Assembly: GCA_040880205.1 (NCBI GenBank)
Contig: JBBDIU010000142.1
Coordinates: 7,316 to 71,315 of the forward strand
Direction of reading: 5' to 3'
DNA length: 64,000 nt
Source: WACF01 sp040880205
GTDB lineage: Bacteria; Pseudomonadota; Gammaproteobacteria; Pseudomonadales; Cellvibrionaceae
Position 1 is the stretch's first letter. Each line of letters starts with the position of its first letter. This document shows positions 8,094 through 15,761 of the stretch, piece after piece. The notes beneath the pieces are model-generated. The model saw only the letters and a program-made list of their open reading frames with translations, made no database searches and was not told the origin of the DNA. A program made the position numbers and the translations under genes.

Positions 8094-9365
8094 CTAGGCG
8101 GACTTGGTGAATTCCGGATAGGCTTCCATGCCGCATTCGGAAAGGTCGACACCTTCGTATTCTTCCTCCTCGGAGACTCGGATCCCCATAATGGCCTTGA
8201 TAATGAGCCAAGTGAACAGGCTGGCTCCGAAGACCCAGACAAAAATGGTCAGAGCACCAACCAACTGACCCATGAAAGTGGCACCATCCGCATCGGTAAT
8301 CAGCACCGCGAAAATTCCCCACAGGCCTACCACACCGTGGACCGAGATGGCACCGACGGGATCGTCGATTTTCAGCTTGTCCAAGCCGACAATGCTGAAC
8401 ACTACGATCACCCCGCCCACGGCACCGATAAGCGTCGCGCTTAAGCCGGTGGGATCGGCGGGTTCCGCGGTAATGGCCACCAGGCCGGCCAGCGCGCCGT
8501 TCAATGCCATGGTTAAATCGGCCTTGCCAAACAGCAGCCGCGCCACCAGCAAGGCGGCGATCAAACCACCAGCCGCTGCGGCATTGGTGTTGAGGAATAC
8601 ATTGGCAACTTCATTGGCCACATCAATGCCGCCCAGCTTGAGAGTGGAACCACCGTTGAAACCAAACCAACCGAGCCACAGGATAAAAGTGCCGAGGGTG
8701 GCCAGCGGCATGTTGGCGCCCGGAATGGCGTTGATCTCCCCTTTAGGGCCGTACTTGCCTTTCCGTGCACCAAGTACCAAGACCCCCGCCAGGGCAGCGG
8801 CAGCACCCGCCATGTGGACAATACCGGAGCCAGCGTAATCACTGTAGCTCAACTCGTATAGGCCAAACACGCTGTCACCATTCCAGGTCCAGCTACCTTC
8901 AATCGGATAGATGAAGCCCGTCATAACCACGGCAAACACCAGGAAGGCCCACAACTTCATGCGTTCCGCCACGGCACCGGAGACGATTGACATGGCGGTT
9001 GCCACGAACACCACCTGAAAGAAAAAATCGGAGGCACCGGCGTATTCACCCATCTCGGCAAAACCCGCGTCGTTGGAAGCGGCCAGTATGGCCTCGGCAT
9101 CGACGCTGGCCACGGTATCCACTCCCGACAGGAACCAACCACCGTCGTACATGAAATTGTAACCGCAGATCATGTACATGGTGCTGGCCACGGCAAATAG
9201 CGACACGTTTTTGGCCAAAATCTCCGTGGTATTCTTGGAGCGAACCAAGCCCGCCTCCAGCATGGCGAAGCCGGCGGCCATCCACATTACCAGCGCGCCA
9301 CACACCAAAAAGTAAAAGGTGTCCATGGCGAACTGCAATTCAAATATTTGGTTTTGTAAATCCAT
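8094..9365 (-). CDS. amtB: Ammonium transporter AmtB
   Basis: Inner-membrane ammonium channel of 423 residues with about eleven hydrophobic segments. The pore twin histidines appear in GIVHMAGA and SVHGVVGLW, and the ammonium-vestibule segment MWMAAGFAMLEAGLVRSKN is typical of the Amt family. No long signal peptide is evident, so the form resembles the shorter Pseudomonas type. It follows the first glnK by 27 bp in the same direction, the classic glnK-amtB pair in which uridylylation-free GlnK plugs the channel. It is probably expressed under nitrogen limitation from the sigma-54 promoter upstream of torF. Confidence 0.95.
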   Translation of the reverse strand: MDLQNQIFELQFAMDTFYFLVCGALVMWMAAGFAMLEAGLVRSKNTTEILAKNVSLFAVASTMYMICGYNFMYDGGWFLSGVDTVASVDAEAILAASNDAGFAEMGEYAGASDFFFQVVFVATAMSIVSGAVAERMKLWAFLVFAVVMTGFIYPIEGSWTWNGDSVFGLYELSYSDYAGSGIVHMAGAAAALAGVLVLGARKGKYGPKGEINAIPGANMPLATLGTFILWLGWFGFNGGSTLKLGGIDVANEVANVFLNTNAAAAGGLIAALLVARLLFGKADLTMALNGALAGLVAITAEPADPTGLSATLIGAVGGVIVVFSIVGLDKLKIDDPVGAISVHGVVGLWGIFAVLITDADGATFMGQLVGALTIFVWVFGASLFTWLIIKAIMGIRVSEEEEYEGVDLSECGMEAYPEFTKSA

Positions 9366-9392
9366 AGCAGTTTCTCCGGAAGAGTTTTTTCG

Positions 9393-9731
9393 TTACAGCG
9401 CTTCTTCGCCGGTTTCCCCGGTGCGAATGCGAATAACTTGTTCGAGTGGGGAAATAAATATCTTGCCGTCCCCAATTTTGCCGCTATGGGCCGCTTTGCT
9501 GATTGACTCGACAACGTTGTCCACTTGAGAATCGCCAATGGCAACTTCCAATTTTGTTTTCGGCAGAAAATCCACCACGTACTCCGCACCACGGTACAGT
9601 TCGGTGTGGCCTTTTTGCCGGCCAAAACCCTTTACTTCGGTTACGGTAATCCCTTGCACGCCGATTTCAGAAAGGGCCTCACGAACAGCATCGAGCTTAA
9701 AAGGTTTGATGATCGCTGTTACTAGTTTCAT
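9393..9731 (-). CDS. glnK: PII nitrogen regulatory protein GlnK (amtB-linked)
   Basis: A 112-residue PII protein with Tyr51 in the T-loop and the ATP-binding GFGRQKGHTE segment. It lies 27 bp upstream of amtB and so is the copy most likely to regulate the channel. The C-terminus (GETGEEAL) differs from the second copy (GETGADAV). An AGGA sequence precedes its ATG. It lies about 97 bp after torF in the same direction with no visible terminator between, consistent with a torF-glnK-amtB transcript. Confidence 0.94.
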   Translation of the reverse strand: MKLVTAIIKPFKLDAVREALSEIGVQGITVTEVKGFGRQKGHTELYRGAEYVVDFLPKTKLEVAIGDSQVDNVVESISKAAHSGKIGDGKIFISPLEQVIRIRTGETGEEAL

Positions 9732-9827
9732 AGGTAAATCCTCGTTTGGGCTTGCCTTTTGCCTTGATCTAACCAGGATGTCGGAAGCGGACTAACGCAC
9801 TTTGCGCCAGCCCGCTCACATCAGGAC

Positions 9828-10520
9828 TTATTCGATAGGAAGGCTATATGACACGACAAAATGAGCGTCTTTGTCTGAGGTGTTAAAGGCCGTATCTTCG
9901 TCGGCAACCAGTTTGCTAACGGTGAAGCTTAAGTTGTCGTTGTAGTGATAGGTCAAATCCAAATGCGTCGGATTGTCGTCGAGCCCATCGGGATCGTGCC
10001 GGCCAACCAATACCGAGAAATCACCGATATCCGCGCTGATGGTGAAGTAACTGTAATCTTCTCCCAGTGCGTAGGTACCCGGTTTTGACTCGATGTTATC
10101 GTAGTAGGACATACTAACGGGGCCGAACCCTAGCGTCAGAATCGCTTCCACGAAATCGCCCAGGTCGGTGTCGATCCCAGCCAACTCACCTTCGGGATAG
10201 ACATAACTGACAACGGATAAATCATAGGAAAAGTCACCTACCGAACCGCCGTAACCCACAATAAGATCGTATTCCGTACCGGCGAAGTCGTCGCCGCTGG
10301 ATCCCCATACCGTGCCGTGAAAACCTGCCACGCTAACACCGATATCACCCGACACGACCGCTGAGCCAAAACCCAGATCGTAGCCGCGCCACAAGTACAT
10401 GTTGGAAATCCCCACGGAAGCACCAACTTCGACTTCAGCATTGGCGACAGGAGCTAGGGTCGCGGAAGCGGCAAACGCGGCGGCCGCCATGGAACACGTT
10501 AATGTTTTAGATAATTTCAT
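9828..10520 (-). CDS. TorF family putative porin
   Basis: A 230-residue protein with a signal peptide (cleavage near ANA-EVEVG, about residue 28). The mature part is rich in Gly, Tyr and Asp in alternating beta-strand patterns, and the stretch GASVGISNMYLWRGYDLG is characteristic of the TorF/TIGR02001 outer-membrane family. The last residues (VVSYSLPIE) resemble a terminal beta strand, though without the usual final Phe. Its position in front of glnK-amtB, behind a sigma-54 promoter, suggests a role in nitrogenous-nutrient passage across the outer membrane. That is inference; no substrate is known. Confidence 0.8.
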   Translation of the reverse strand: MKLSKTLTCSMAAAAFAASATLAPVANAEVEVGASVGISNMYLWRGYDLGFGSAVVSGDIGVSVAGFHGTVWGSSGDDFAGTEYDLIVGYGGSVGDFSYDLSVVSYVYPEGELAGIDTDLGDFVEAILTLGFGPVSMSYYDNIESKPGTYALGEDYSYFTISADIGDFSVLVGRHDPDGLDDNPTHLDLTYHYNDNLSFTVSKLVADEDTAFNTSDKDAHFVVSYSLPIE

Positions 10521-10642
10521 TTCTTAATCTCCGAAAAAAATTAATTGCTTATCGTAATTTGCTTACACTTTTTCTCGAGCATGCGTCGCGATGGTGCGGT
10601 AGCAATAACCAGCTCTTAATGTTAATTTGCGCTTTGTCGCGT

Positions 10643-10658
10643 AGCACACAGTGTGCCA
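10643..10658 (-). promoter_or_regulatory. Sigma-54 (RpoN) promoter for torF-glnK-amtB
   Basis: On the minus strand TGGCACACTGTGTGCT matches the RpoN consensus TGGCAC-N5-TTGCW with the GG and GC correctly spaced and one mismatch. It lies about 120 bp upstream of the torF start. Roughly 105 bp further upstream, TGCACC-N5-CGCGCA (10763-10779) resembles a half-degenerate NtrC site. Together they suggest NtrC-activated expression. Confidence 0.65.
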
Positions 10659-10823
10659 TTCCGCGAAAAGCGTTTAATTTCATGCGGTTAAGGTAAAAAA
10701 CTGCGTTTTTCGAGGTCTGCTGACAAGGCGTAAAGCCCCAAATCGGGGCGCACACGCGAGCCTGCACCATAAGCGCGCACCAAGAGCGCGCGCTTTTCTA
10801 TGGAACCTGGGATGGATATTGGA

Positions 10824-10858
10824 AGTGAGGAGTGAGCGGTGAGCGGTGAGCGGTGAAA
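10824..10858. repeat. Five tandem heptads (consensus GGTGAGC)
   Basis: Five consecutive 7-bp units: agtgagg, agtgagc, ggtgagc, ggtgagc, ggtgaaa. The array lies between the nitrogen-operon control region and ubiK and differs in sequence from the CTAGAGA family. Confidence 0.8.
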
Positions 10859-11173
10859 GAGATATTAGTGGTCATTGACAGTTGATTCATGTGAGGGAGG
10901 ACGAAACCGTTTCACACCACCGGAGGGACTGCCAGCGCCCCAGCTGGGCTGCCGGAACACTGGCACACTACACAATATTCATTCACTCAGGTCACGGTAT
11001 TGGTTCCGAACAGCCAATGGCCGCGAAGCGGGGTTTGCGCGGAGTATTTTCACAACTGGTGGGCATACGGTATATGGCCAAGTGTCGCATTCAAATTTGG
11101 CCCGCGCTACACTAAGCGGTAACAAAACTTGCTCCCGCAACCAAAACGACCCAAAAGCCAGAGGCATTATCCA

Positions 11174-11404
11174 GTGACAAGGCAGCCTTTCGAAGATCTG
11201 TTTGACCGCGCCAGTAGCTTTCTCGGGGGTGCTGGCCCGGAGTTGGAGCGGCGGGTAAAATTGATGGTGCATTCGGCGCTAACCAGAATGGACTTGGTGA
11301 CCCGGGAAGAATTCGATGCACAAACAAAGGTGCTGCAATACACCCGCGAGCGACTGGAAGCGCTGGAACGACAGTTGGCGGAACTGGAAAAAGACAATCA
11401 GTAA
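11174..11404 (+). CDS. ubiK: Ubiquinone biosynthesis accessory factor UbiK (YqiC/BMFP domain)
   Basis: A 76-residue protein of the BMFP family. The N-terminal FEDLFDRASSFLGGAG amphipathic part is followed by ALTRMDLVTREEFDAQ and a C-terminal coiled coil (VLQYTRERLEALERQLAELE). UbiK binds UbiJ and assists the cytoplasmic ubiquinone synthesis complex; the coiled coil mediates trimer formation. The GTG at 11174 with AGAGG 10 bp upstream gives the usual length; an earlier in-frame start at 11129 would add an unlike N-terminus. comM follows, as in Pseudomonas. Confidence 0.85.
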   Translation: MTRQPFEDLFDRASSFLGGAGPELERRVKLMVHSALTRMDLVTREEFDAQTKVLQYTRERLEALERQLAELEKDNQ

Positions 11405-11507
11405 TAACTACTAGCGAGAAGGGCTGGCAAGCGCTTTGGGAGTTAAGTAGACCAACTTCCCGCCCAATCGGAAACGCATACAACAAGGAATATCAGCAGG
11501 AAAGCAT

Positions 11508-13025
11508 ATGTCCCTCGCCATCGTCCATACCCGAGCCCAGGTCGGGGTCGACGCACCACTCGTTACGGTCGAAGCGCACCTATCCAACGGACTGCCAGGC
11601 CTGTCAATTGTCGGCCTCCCCGAAACCGCCGTAAAGGAAAGCAAGGACCGGGTGCGCAGTGCCCTCATTAACAGCTATTTCGACTTCCCCGCCCGTCGCA
11701 TCACCATCAACCTCGCTCCTGCGGATTTACCCAAGGAAGGCGGGCGTTACGATCTGGCCATTGCTCTGGGAATTTTGGCGGCATCGGAACAAATACCCAA
11801 GGCAGCGCTCGCCGACACGGAATTTATAGGGGAACTGGCGCTTTCCGGGGAATTGCGCCAGGTCAATGGTAGCCTGCCGGTATCCATGGCATGCGCCAAT
11901 AGCGAGCGCGCCTTGGTGGTTCCACGTGGCAACGGGGATGAGGCAGCGCTGTGCCGGAAGACCCGCGTTTACCAGGCCGGGTCGTTGCTGGAAGTTTGTG
12001 CCCATCTGCACGAGCGGGAAACACTGCCGGTAGCAACCCCCGGCACAACCTCGACGTTCAATGCCTATCCGGACTTGTCCGAGGTAAAAGGCCAGGCGAC
12101 GGCGAAACGGGCCTTGGAAATTGCCGCGGCGGGAGGCCACAATATTCTGTTCTACGGGCCACCGGGCACTGGCAAAACAATGCTGGCCAGCCGACTGCCC
12201 GGCATTTTGCCGCCCCTTGAAGAAACCGAAGCACTGGAGGCGGCGGCGGTGGCATCGGTCGCCAGTGGTCGGGTCCCGGACAATTGGTTACAGCGGCCCT
12301 TTCGTTCACCCCACCACACGGCCTCGGCCGTCGCCATGGTGGGAGGTGGCAGTAACCCCAAACCCGGCGAGATTTCCCTGGCACATCGGGGCGTACTGTT
12401 TCTCGACGAACTACCGGAATTTCAACGCCAGGTGTTGGAAGTGCTCCGCGAACCACTGGAGTCGGGGGAAATTTGTATTTCCCGTGCCAATGCCCAGGTA
12501 GCCTTTCCCGCGCGCTTTCAGCTGGTTGCCGCCATGAATCCCTGTCCATGCGGCTATTTGGGTGCGGGGGACGACCGCTGCCACTGCTCGCCGAACCAAA
12601 TATTGCGCTATCGGCGCCGAATATCCGGTCCCTTGCTGGACCGCTTTGATTTGCACGTGCCAGTAAACGCGGTGAATACACGCCGTTTTCAGGAAGCTTC
12701 AGAAGGTGAAAGCTCGACCGCCATCCGAGCACGGGTAATGGCCTGCCGCGAACGCCAACGCAGCCGGCAAGATAAGAGTAATAGTCGCCTCAGTGGCAGG
12801 GAGCTGGAAAGAGTCTGTTGGTTGGATGAAGGGCAACAGGAGCTGTTGGAGACGGCGATGGAGAACCTGGGCCTGTCGGCAAGGGCCTATCATCGTACCC
12901 TGCGGGTGGCGCGGACCTTGGCGGATATGGAGGCTGCGCCCGAAGTGAGCACTCGCAACCTGACCGAGGCGCTTAGCTACCGGACACTGGACCGACGCAA
13001 GTCCCCAACCGGCGCCCTGGTGTAA
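11508..13025 (+). CDS. comM: ComM/YifB family Mg-chelatase-like AAA+ ATPase
   Basis: A 505-residue hexameric helicase family protein. ComM promotes branch migration of heteroduplex DNA during natural transformation. The N-terminal ChlI-like domain (VGLPETAVKESKDRVRSAL) is followed by the AAA+ core with Walker A GPPGTGKT (217-224), the FLDEL Walker B segment and the zinc-like CPCGYLG-C-C cluster before ISGPLLDRFDLHV. The C-terminal helical domain ends in SYRTLDRR. The length is normal. With dprA and rep elsewhere in the window, it adds to a DNA-uptake/recombination toolkit, though comM is also widespread in non-competent species. Confidence 0.93.
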   Translation: MSLAIVHTRAQVGVDAPLVTVEAHLSNGLPGLSIVGLPETAVKESKDRVRSALINSYFDFPARRITINLAPADLPKEGGRYDLAIALGILAASEQIPKAALADTEFIGELALSGELRQVNGSLPVSMACANSERALVVPRGNGDEAALCRKTRVYQAGSLLEVCAHLHERETLPVATPGTTSTFNAYPDLSEVKGQATAKRALEIAAAGGHNILFYGPPGTGKTMLASRLPGILPPLEETEALEAAAVASVASGRVPDNWLQRPFRSPHHTASAVAMVGGGSNPKPGEISLAHRGVLFLDELPEFQRQVLEVLREPLESGEICISRANAQVAFPARFQLVAAMNPCPCGYLGAGDDRCHCSPNQILRYRRRISGPLLDRFDLHVPVNAVNTRRFQEASEGESSTAIRARVMACRERQRSRQDKSNSRLSGRELERVCWLDEGQQELLETAMENLGLSARAYHRTLRVARTLADMEAAPEVSTRNLTEALSYRTLDRRKSPTGALV

Positions 13026-13065
13026 AGAGTGGCGATTATTTCGGGAGAGACCCATGCGGCTCCCC

Positions 13066-13102
13066 TAAAAAAAGGCAAGGTCCCAATGGGGCCTTGCCTT
13101 TC
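13066..13102. terminator. Bidirectional terminator between comM and the cold-shock gene
   Basis: A long inverted repeat (AAAGGCAAGG with CCTTGCCTTT, 11-nt interior with CCC/GGG) lies between the convergent genes. The minus strand carries a run of T (plus-strand A7 at 13067-13073), making it strongest for the cold-shock gene. Confidence 0.8.
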
Positions 13103-13166
13103 CAGCTCAACATGGTGTTGAGACGACCCGCGCCTTGCTCCAGCAACGGGCTATGTTTGTGCGTCG

Positions 13167-13373
13167 TTAAACGGCGACGATGTTCTCTGCCTGGGGGCCT
13201 TTCTGGCCTTGGGTGACAGTGAATTCAACACGCTGGCCTTCAGCCAGTGTTTTGAATCCGTCGCCAGTAATGGCGCTGAAGTGGGCAAAAACGTCGGGGC
13301 CGGAATCCTGCTCGATAAAGCCAAAGCCTTTGGATTCGTTGAACCATTTAACGGTACCGGTAACTGTAGCCAT
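13167..13373 (-). CDS. CspA family cold-shock protein
   Basis: A 68-residue OB-fold nucleic-acid chaperone starting MATVTGTVKWFNESKGFGFI. RNP1 (KGFGFI) and RNP2 (VFAHFS) are intact, and the C-terminus reads GPQAENIV. AGGA lies 7 bp before the ATG at 13373; the ATG two codons earlier would be too close to it. A sigma-70 promoter (TTGACT, 16 bp, TATACT) is visible at 13566-13539, giving a leader of about 160 nt, similar to the thermosensing leader of E. coli cspA. Confidence 0.95.
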   Translation of the reverse strand: MATVTGTVKWFNESKGFGFIEQDSGPDVFAHFSAITGDGFKTLAEGQRVEFTVTQGQKGPQAENIVAV

Positions 13374-13538
13374 AGTCATATCCTGTTCTTTCAAAAAGTA
13401 ATGGAAACCTCTGACGAGGTCGAGTTTCAATAACAAATGTGCTGGAAGTTTTGCTGAGACTTACTTATGGGGAACCGGACGAAGACTAGGCGTCGAGAGG
13501 GTTGTGCATAAACAAGGGCGTACTTTCAAGCTGAGGGC

Positions 13539-13566
13539 AGTATATAGGGGTTTTCCCTGGAGTCAA
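13539..13566 (-). promoter_or_regulatory. Sigma-70 promoter of the cold-shock gene
   Basis: On the minus strand TTGACT (13566-13561) and TATACT (13544-13539) are separated by 16 bp. The predicted start near 13532 leaves an untranslated leader of about 160 nt before the coding sequence. Confidence 0.7.
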
Positions 13567-13632
13567 ACAAAATAAACCAGGGGCTAATTGTGTTAACGGC
13601 GGAGCCCCCCTGCCGAGGGAGCCCGGTGAACA

Positions 13633-14298
13633 CTACTTCATTTCGTGGACGGCGCTCATGCGCTCGCTGACGTTACGTCCCCACTGCCGGAACAGGGACG
13701 CGAAGTTGTGGCCCTTGTTGAAGTCGGTGTTCTCCTGATACTCCTTCCCGACCTGCTGGGTACCCTCAAAAAGCGCCAGCAATTCGCCACTGCGCGCATC
13801 TCGCAGGGCGGCTTCGAAGGCCAATTCACCATAGCCTTTGGTCGTCACCTGCTCCCCGCGTCGGGCGTAGGGCGCCAGACTGACGAGCTTGATTTCCAGT
13901 TGTAAACTACCGCGGAAGGCTTGATCAACCACGTTGAACTCGCCGCTTTCCTCCAAGCCACTACCCATGGCGCTTTGGAAAGCAGCCTTTAGAAACTCTC
14001 GATTACCATCGCTCAATTGCCATGTACGAGGATCCGCATCCTCGCCTTCCGCCCACGGCGGGGGAATAATCCGGGTATCCTCCAAATCCAGCGATTTTAG
14101 TACGAACTGATTGTAGTCGCGCAAATCCACATCGGGACGAATATAAGTGATGCGTAGTTCCTCTGATTGCATTTGCGGCGCGGATGACAACTGCGCCATG
14201 GACAATTGCGCCACACATATTACGCACAGCGCGATAACCGACCGGCCCACCGAGGCGAAAACGGGGCTGAAGTCAGTTTTACGAGTAGAAGTTTTCAT
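13633..14298 (-). CDS. Exported DUF3313-type protein
   Basis: A 221-residue protein with an N-terminal signal sequence (hydrophobic SVIALCVICVAQLSMAQ, cleavage probably after MAQ). The mature part fits the DUF3313 pattern: YNQFVLKSLDLEDTRIIPP, then LKAAFQSAM and a C-terminal GHNFASLFRQWGRNVSERM. Most members are lipoproteins; here no lipobox cysteine follows the hydrophobic core, so it may be soluble in the periplasm. The function is unknown. It is a single gene flanked by cspA and the glycosyltransferase, all on the minus strand. Confidence 0.65.
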   Translation of the reverse strand: MKTSTRKTDFSPVFASVGRSVIALCVICVAQLSMAQLSSAPQMQSEELRITYIRPDVDLRDYNQFVLKSLDLEDTRIIPPPWAEGEDADPRTWQLSDGNREFLKAAFQSAMGSGLEESGEFNVVDQAFRGSLQLEIKLVSLAPYARRGEQVTTKGYGELAFEAALRDARSGELLALFEGTQQVGKEYQENTDFNKGHNFASLFRQWGRNVSERMSAVHEMK

Positions 14299-14451
14299 CG
14301 CGGTACTCCCATTAATGGTATTGCGATTTTTTTCTTTGTTAGCAAGGATTGCTAATCTAGCTAATGCTGAGAACGTTTGTCGCTCAATCAGTTCGCTTTT
14401 AGAATGTAAAGCTTTTGCCGTTAACCAAAGTCGGGGCCATTACTTAATGGC

Positions 14452-15405
14452 CTACAATGCGGGGCTCGACTGCCTGGATTTTAACACCAAGCACCAAAAC
14501 CGCGCCTTTAGCCGCTGCAAAATACTGCCCCGCATATCGAGAGTCTTGCGAAAACACTCCTCCGCTTCCGTAGAACGGTCGGCGAAGTAGTACGCCTTGC
14601 CAAGTGAATTGTACTTGCGCTGCATGATGACGTTGAAGCCCCGACCCAGTTCATGCAGCAGCTCGGGGTTGTTATCCACCATCTCTTCGAGAATTTTTAT
14701 TTTGGATTGGCGGTTAAACAGCTTGTCCCGAGTCGCATTGTCGGCGTGAATTCGGTAGCAATGCAAAGGTTGTTTCAAGTAGTAATATTCGTATTCTCGG
14801 GTAATTCGCATCCATAATTCGTAGTCTTCACCAATGATGTAGGCGGGATTGAACAGACCACTTGTCTGAAGGCATTCCCGACGCGTCATGGCGTTGATGG
14901 ACAAATGGCACTTGCCAGAGATGTAGTCATACAAACTGACTGCACCTTCCTTGGCTTTTTTCCGGTTTTTTTTGTTGTTGATGATCTGGTCGTTTTCGTC
15001 GATAAGTGCCGCGTCGGTGACTACCAGCCCCGCCTTTGGTCGTTGACGAAACACGGCCACCTGTTTTTCAATTTTTTCTGGCGCCCAGATGTCGTCCGCA
15101 TCAAGAAAGGTAATATACTCTCCCGTTGAGTTTTCGATGCCCGCGTTGCGCGCCTGGGCCACGCCCCGATTATTCGGCAAGAAGAGAGCCTTGATACGAC
15201 TATCCTTGCGGCCAAACTGCTTGATGATCTCGGCGGAATCGTCAGTGGAACCGTCATCGACGATGAAATATTCGATATTCTGATAGGTCTGATTGAGAAC
15301 GCTTTCTATCGCCCTGGCAATATATTGCCTGCCGTTGTAATTAGCTGTTATGACTGTGACCAATTCCAATGTATCACCCGCGTGTATGACAATGCTCTGA
15401 ACCAT
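14452..15405 (-). CDS. Family 2 glycosyltransferase
   Basis: A 317-residue GT-A fold transferase. VTVITANYNGRQYIARAIESVL and VDDGSTDDS mark the nucleotide-sugar site, FLDADD is the DxD metal motif near residue 101, and GEDYELWMRI supplies the catalytic-base-like EDYE region. The protein has no transmembrane segment and is probably peripheral. It stands alone, with no polysaccharide cluster nearby, so the acceptor cannot be inferred. The first residues (about 1-14) precede the domain; a later start is possible. Confidence 0.88.
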   Translation of the reverse strand: MVQSIVIHAGDTLELVTVITANYNGRQYIARAIESVLNQTYQNIEYFIVDDGSTDDSAEIIKQFGRKDSRIKALFLPNNRGVAQARNAGIENSTGEYITFLDADDIWAPEKIEKQVAVFRQRPKAGLVVTDAALIDENDQIINNKKNRKKAKEGAVSLYDYISGKCHLSINAMTRRECLQTSGLFNPAYIIGEDYELWMRITREYEYYYLKQPLHCYRIHADNATRDKLFNRQSKIKILEEMVDNNPELLHELGRGFNVIMQRKYNSLGKAYYFADRSTEAEECFRKTLDMRGSILQRLKARFWCLVLKSRQSSPAL

Positions 15406-15761
15406 GGCTCCCGCCAGCCCGGGAGTTGCCAGCTAACTTGCTATCATGTCCATCCCGAGCCGGTCTGCAACCGGTAGCTGGCCGGCCGATGGATCAAAAG
15501 CCGTCACGGAACCGGGGACTGGCTGATCAGAAAGTAACCCATCATAGGAGCTGCTAGTAGCGCTGGGAACGCTCGCGACGGGGAATCTGGTCCGCGTATA
15601 ATACACGTCCCAAGGCGAGGTGTTAACTTTCGGATCAGCGGTCGAGCGACAGTCCGCAAGGGCCAGCCGAACCGGTGCCAGACCACATGTCCGCCGGCCT
15701 GCCCCGGGGTCTGCTACAATTGCGGGCCAGTATCCGAAGCATCCACCTGTTGTAGCAGTTT
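15406..15761. other. Intergenic region upstream of rep
   Basis: About 355 bp between the divergent glycosyltransferase and rep. A TATAAT hexamer at 15597-15602 is the only promoter-like element I see; its -35 region is poor. No coding frame with a ribosome site or domain was found. Confidence 0.4.

Larger units (their letters stand above)
10521..11173. other. Long divergent intergenic region between torF and ubiK
   Basis: About 650 bp without a supported gene. It holds the sigma-54 promoter (10643-10658), a candidate NtrC site (10763-10779), a GCCCC/GGGGC hairpin (10735-10749), an AAGCGCGC/GCGCGCTT inverted repeat near 10771-10796 and a 7-bp tandem repeat (10824-10858). The rest, from 10860 to 11170, shows no clear signal beyond the presumed ubiK promoter. 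Confidence 0.5.

Noticed and set aside
10771..10796. GC-rich inverted repeat followed by TTTTCT, as a terminator
   Set aside because: No plus-strand gene ends upstream; more likely part of the control region of the nitrogen operon.
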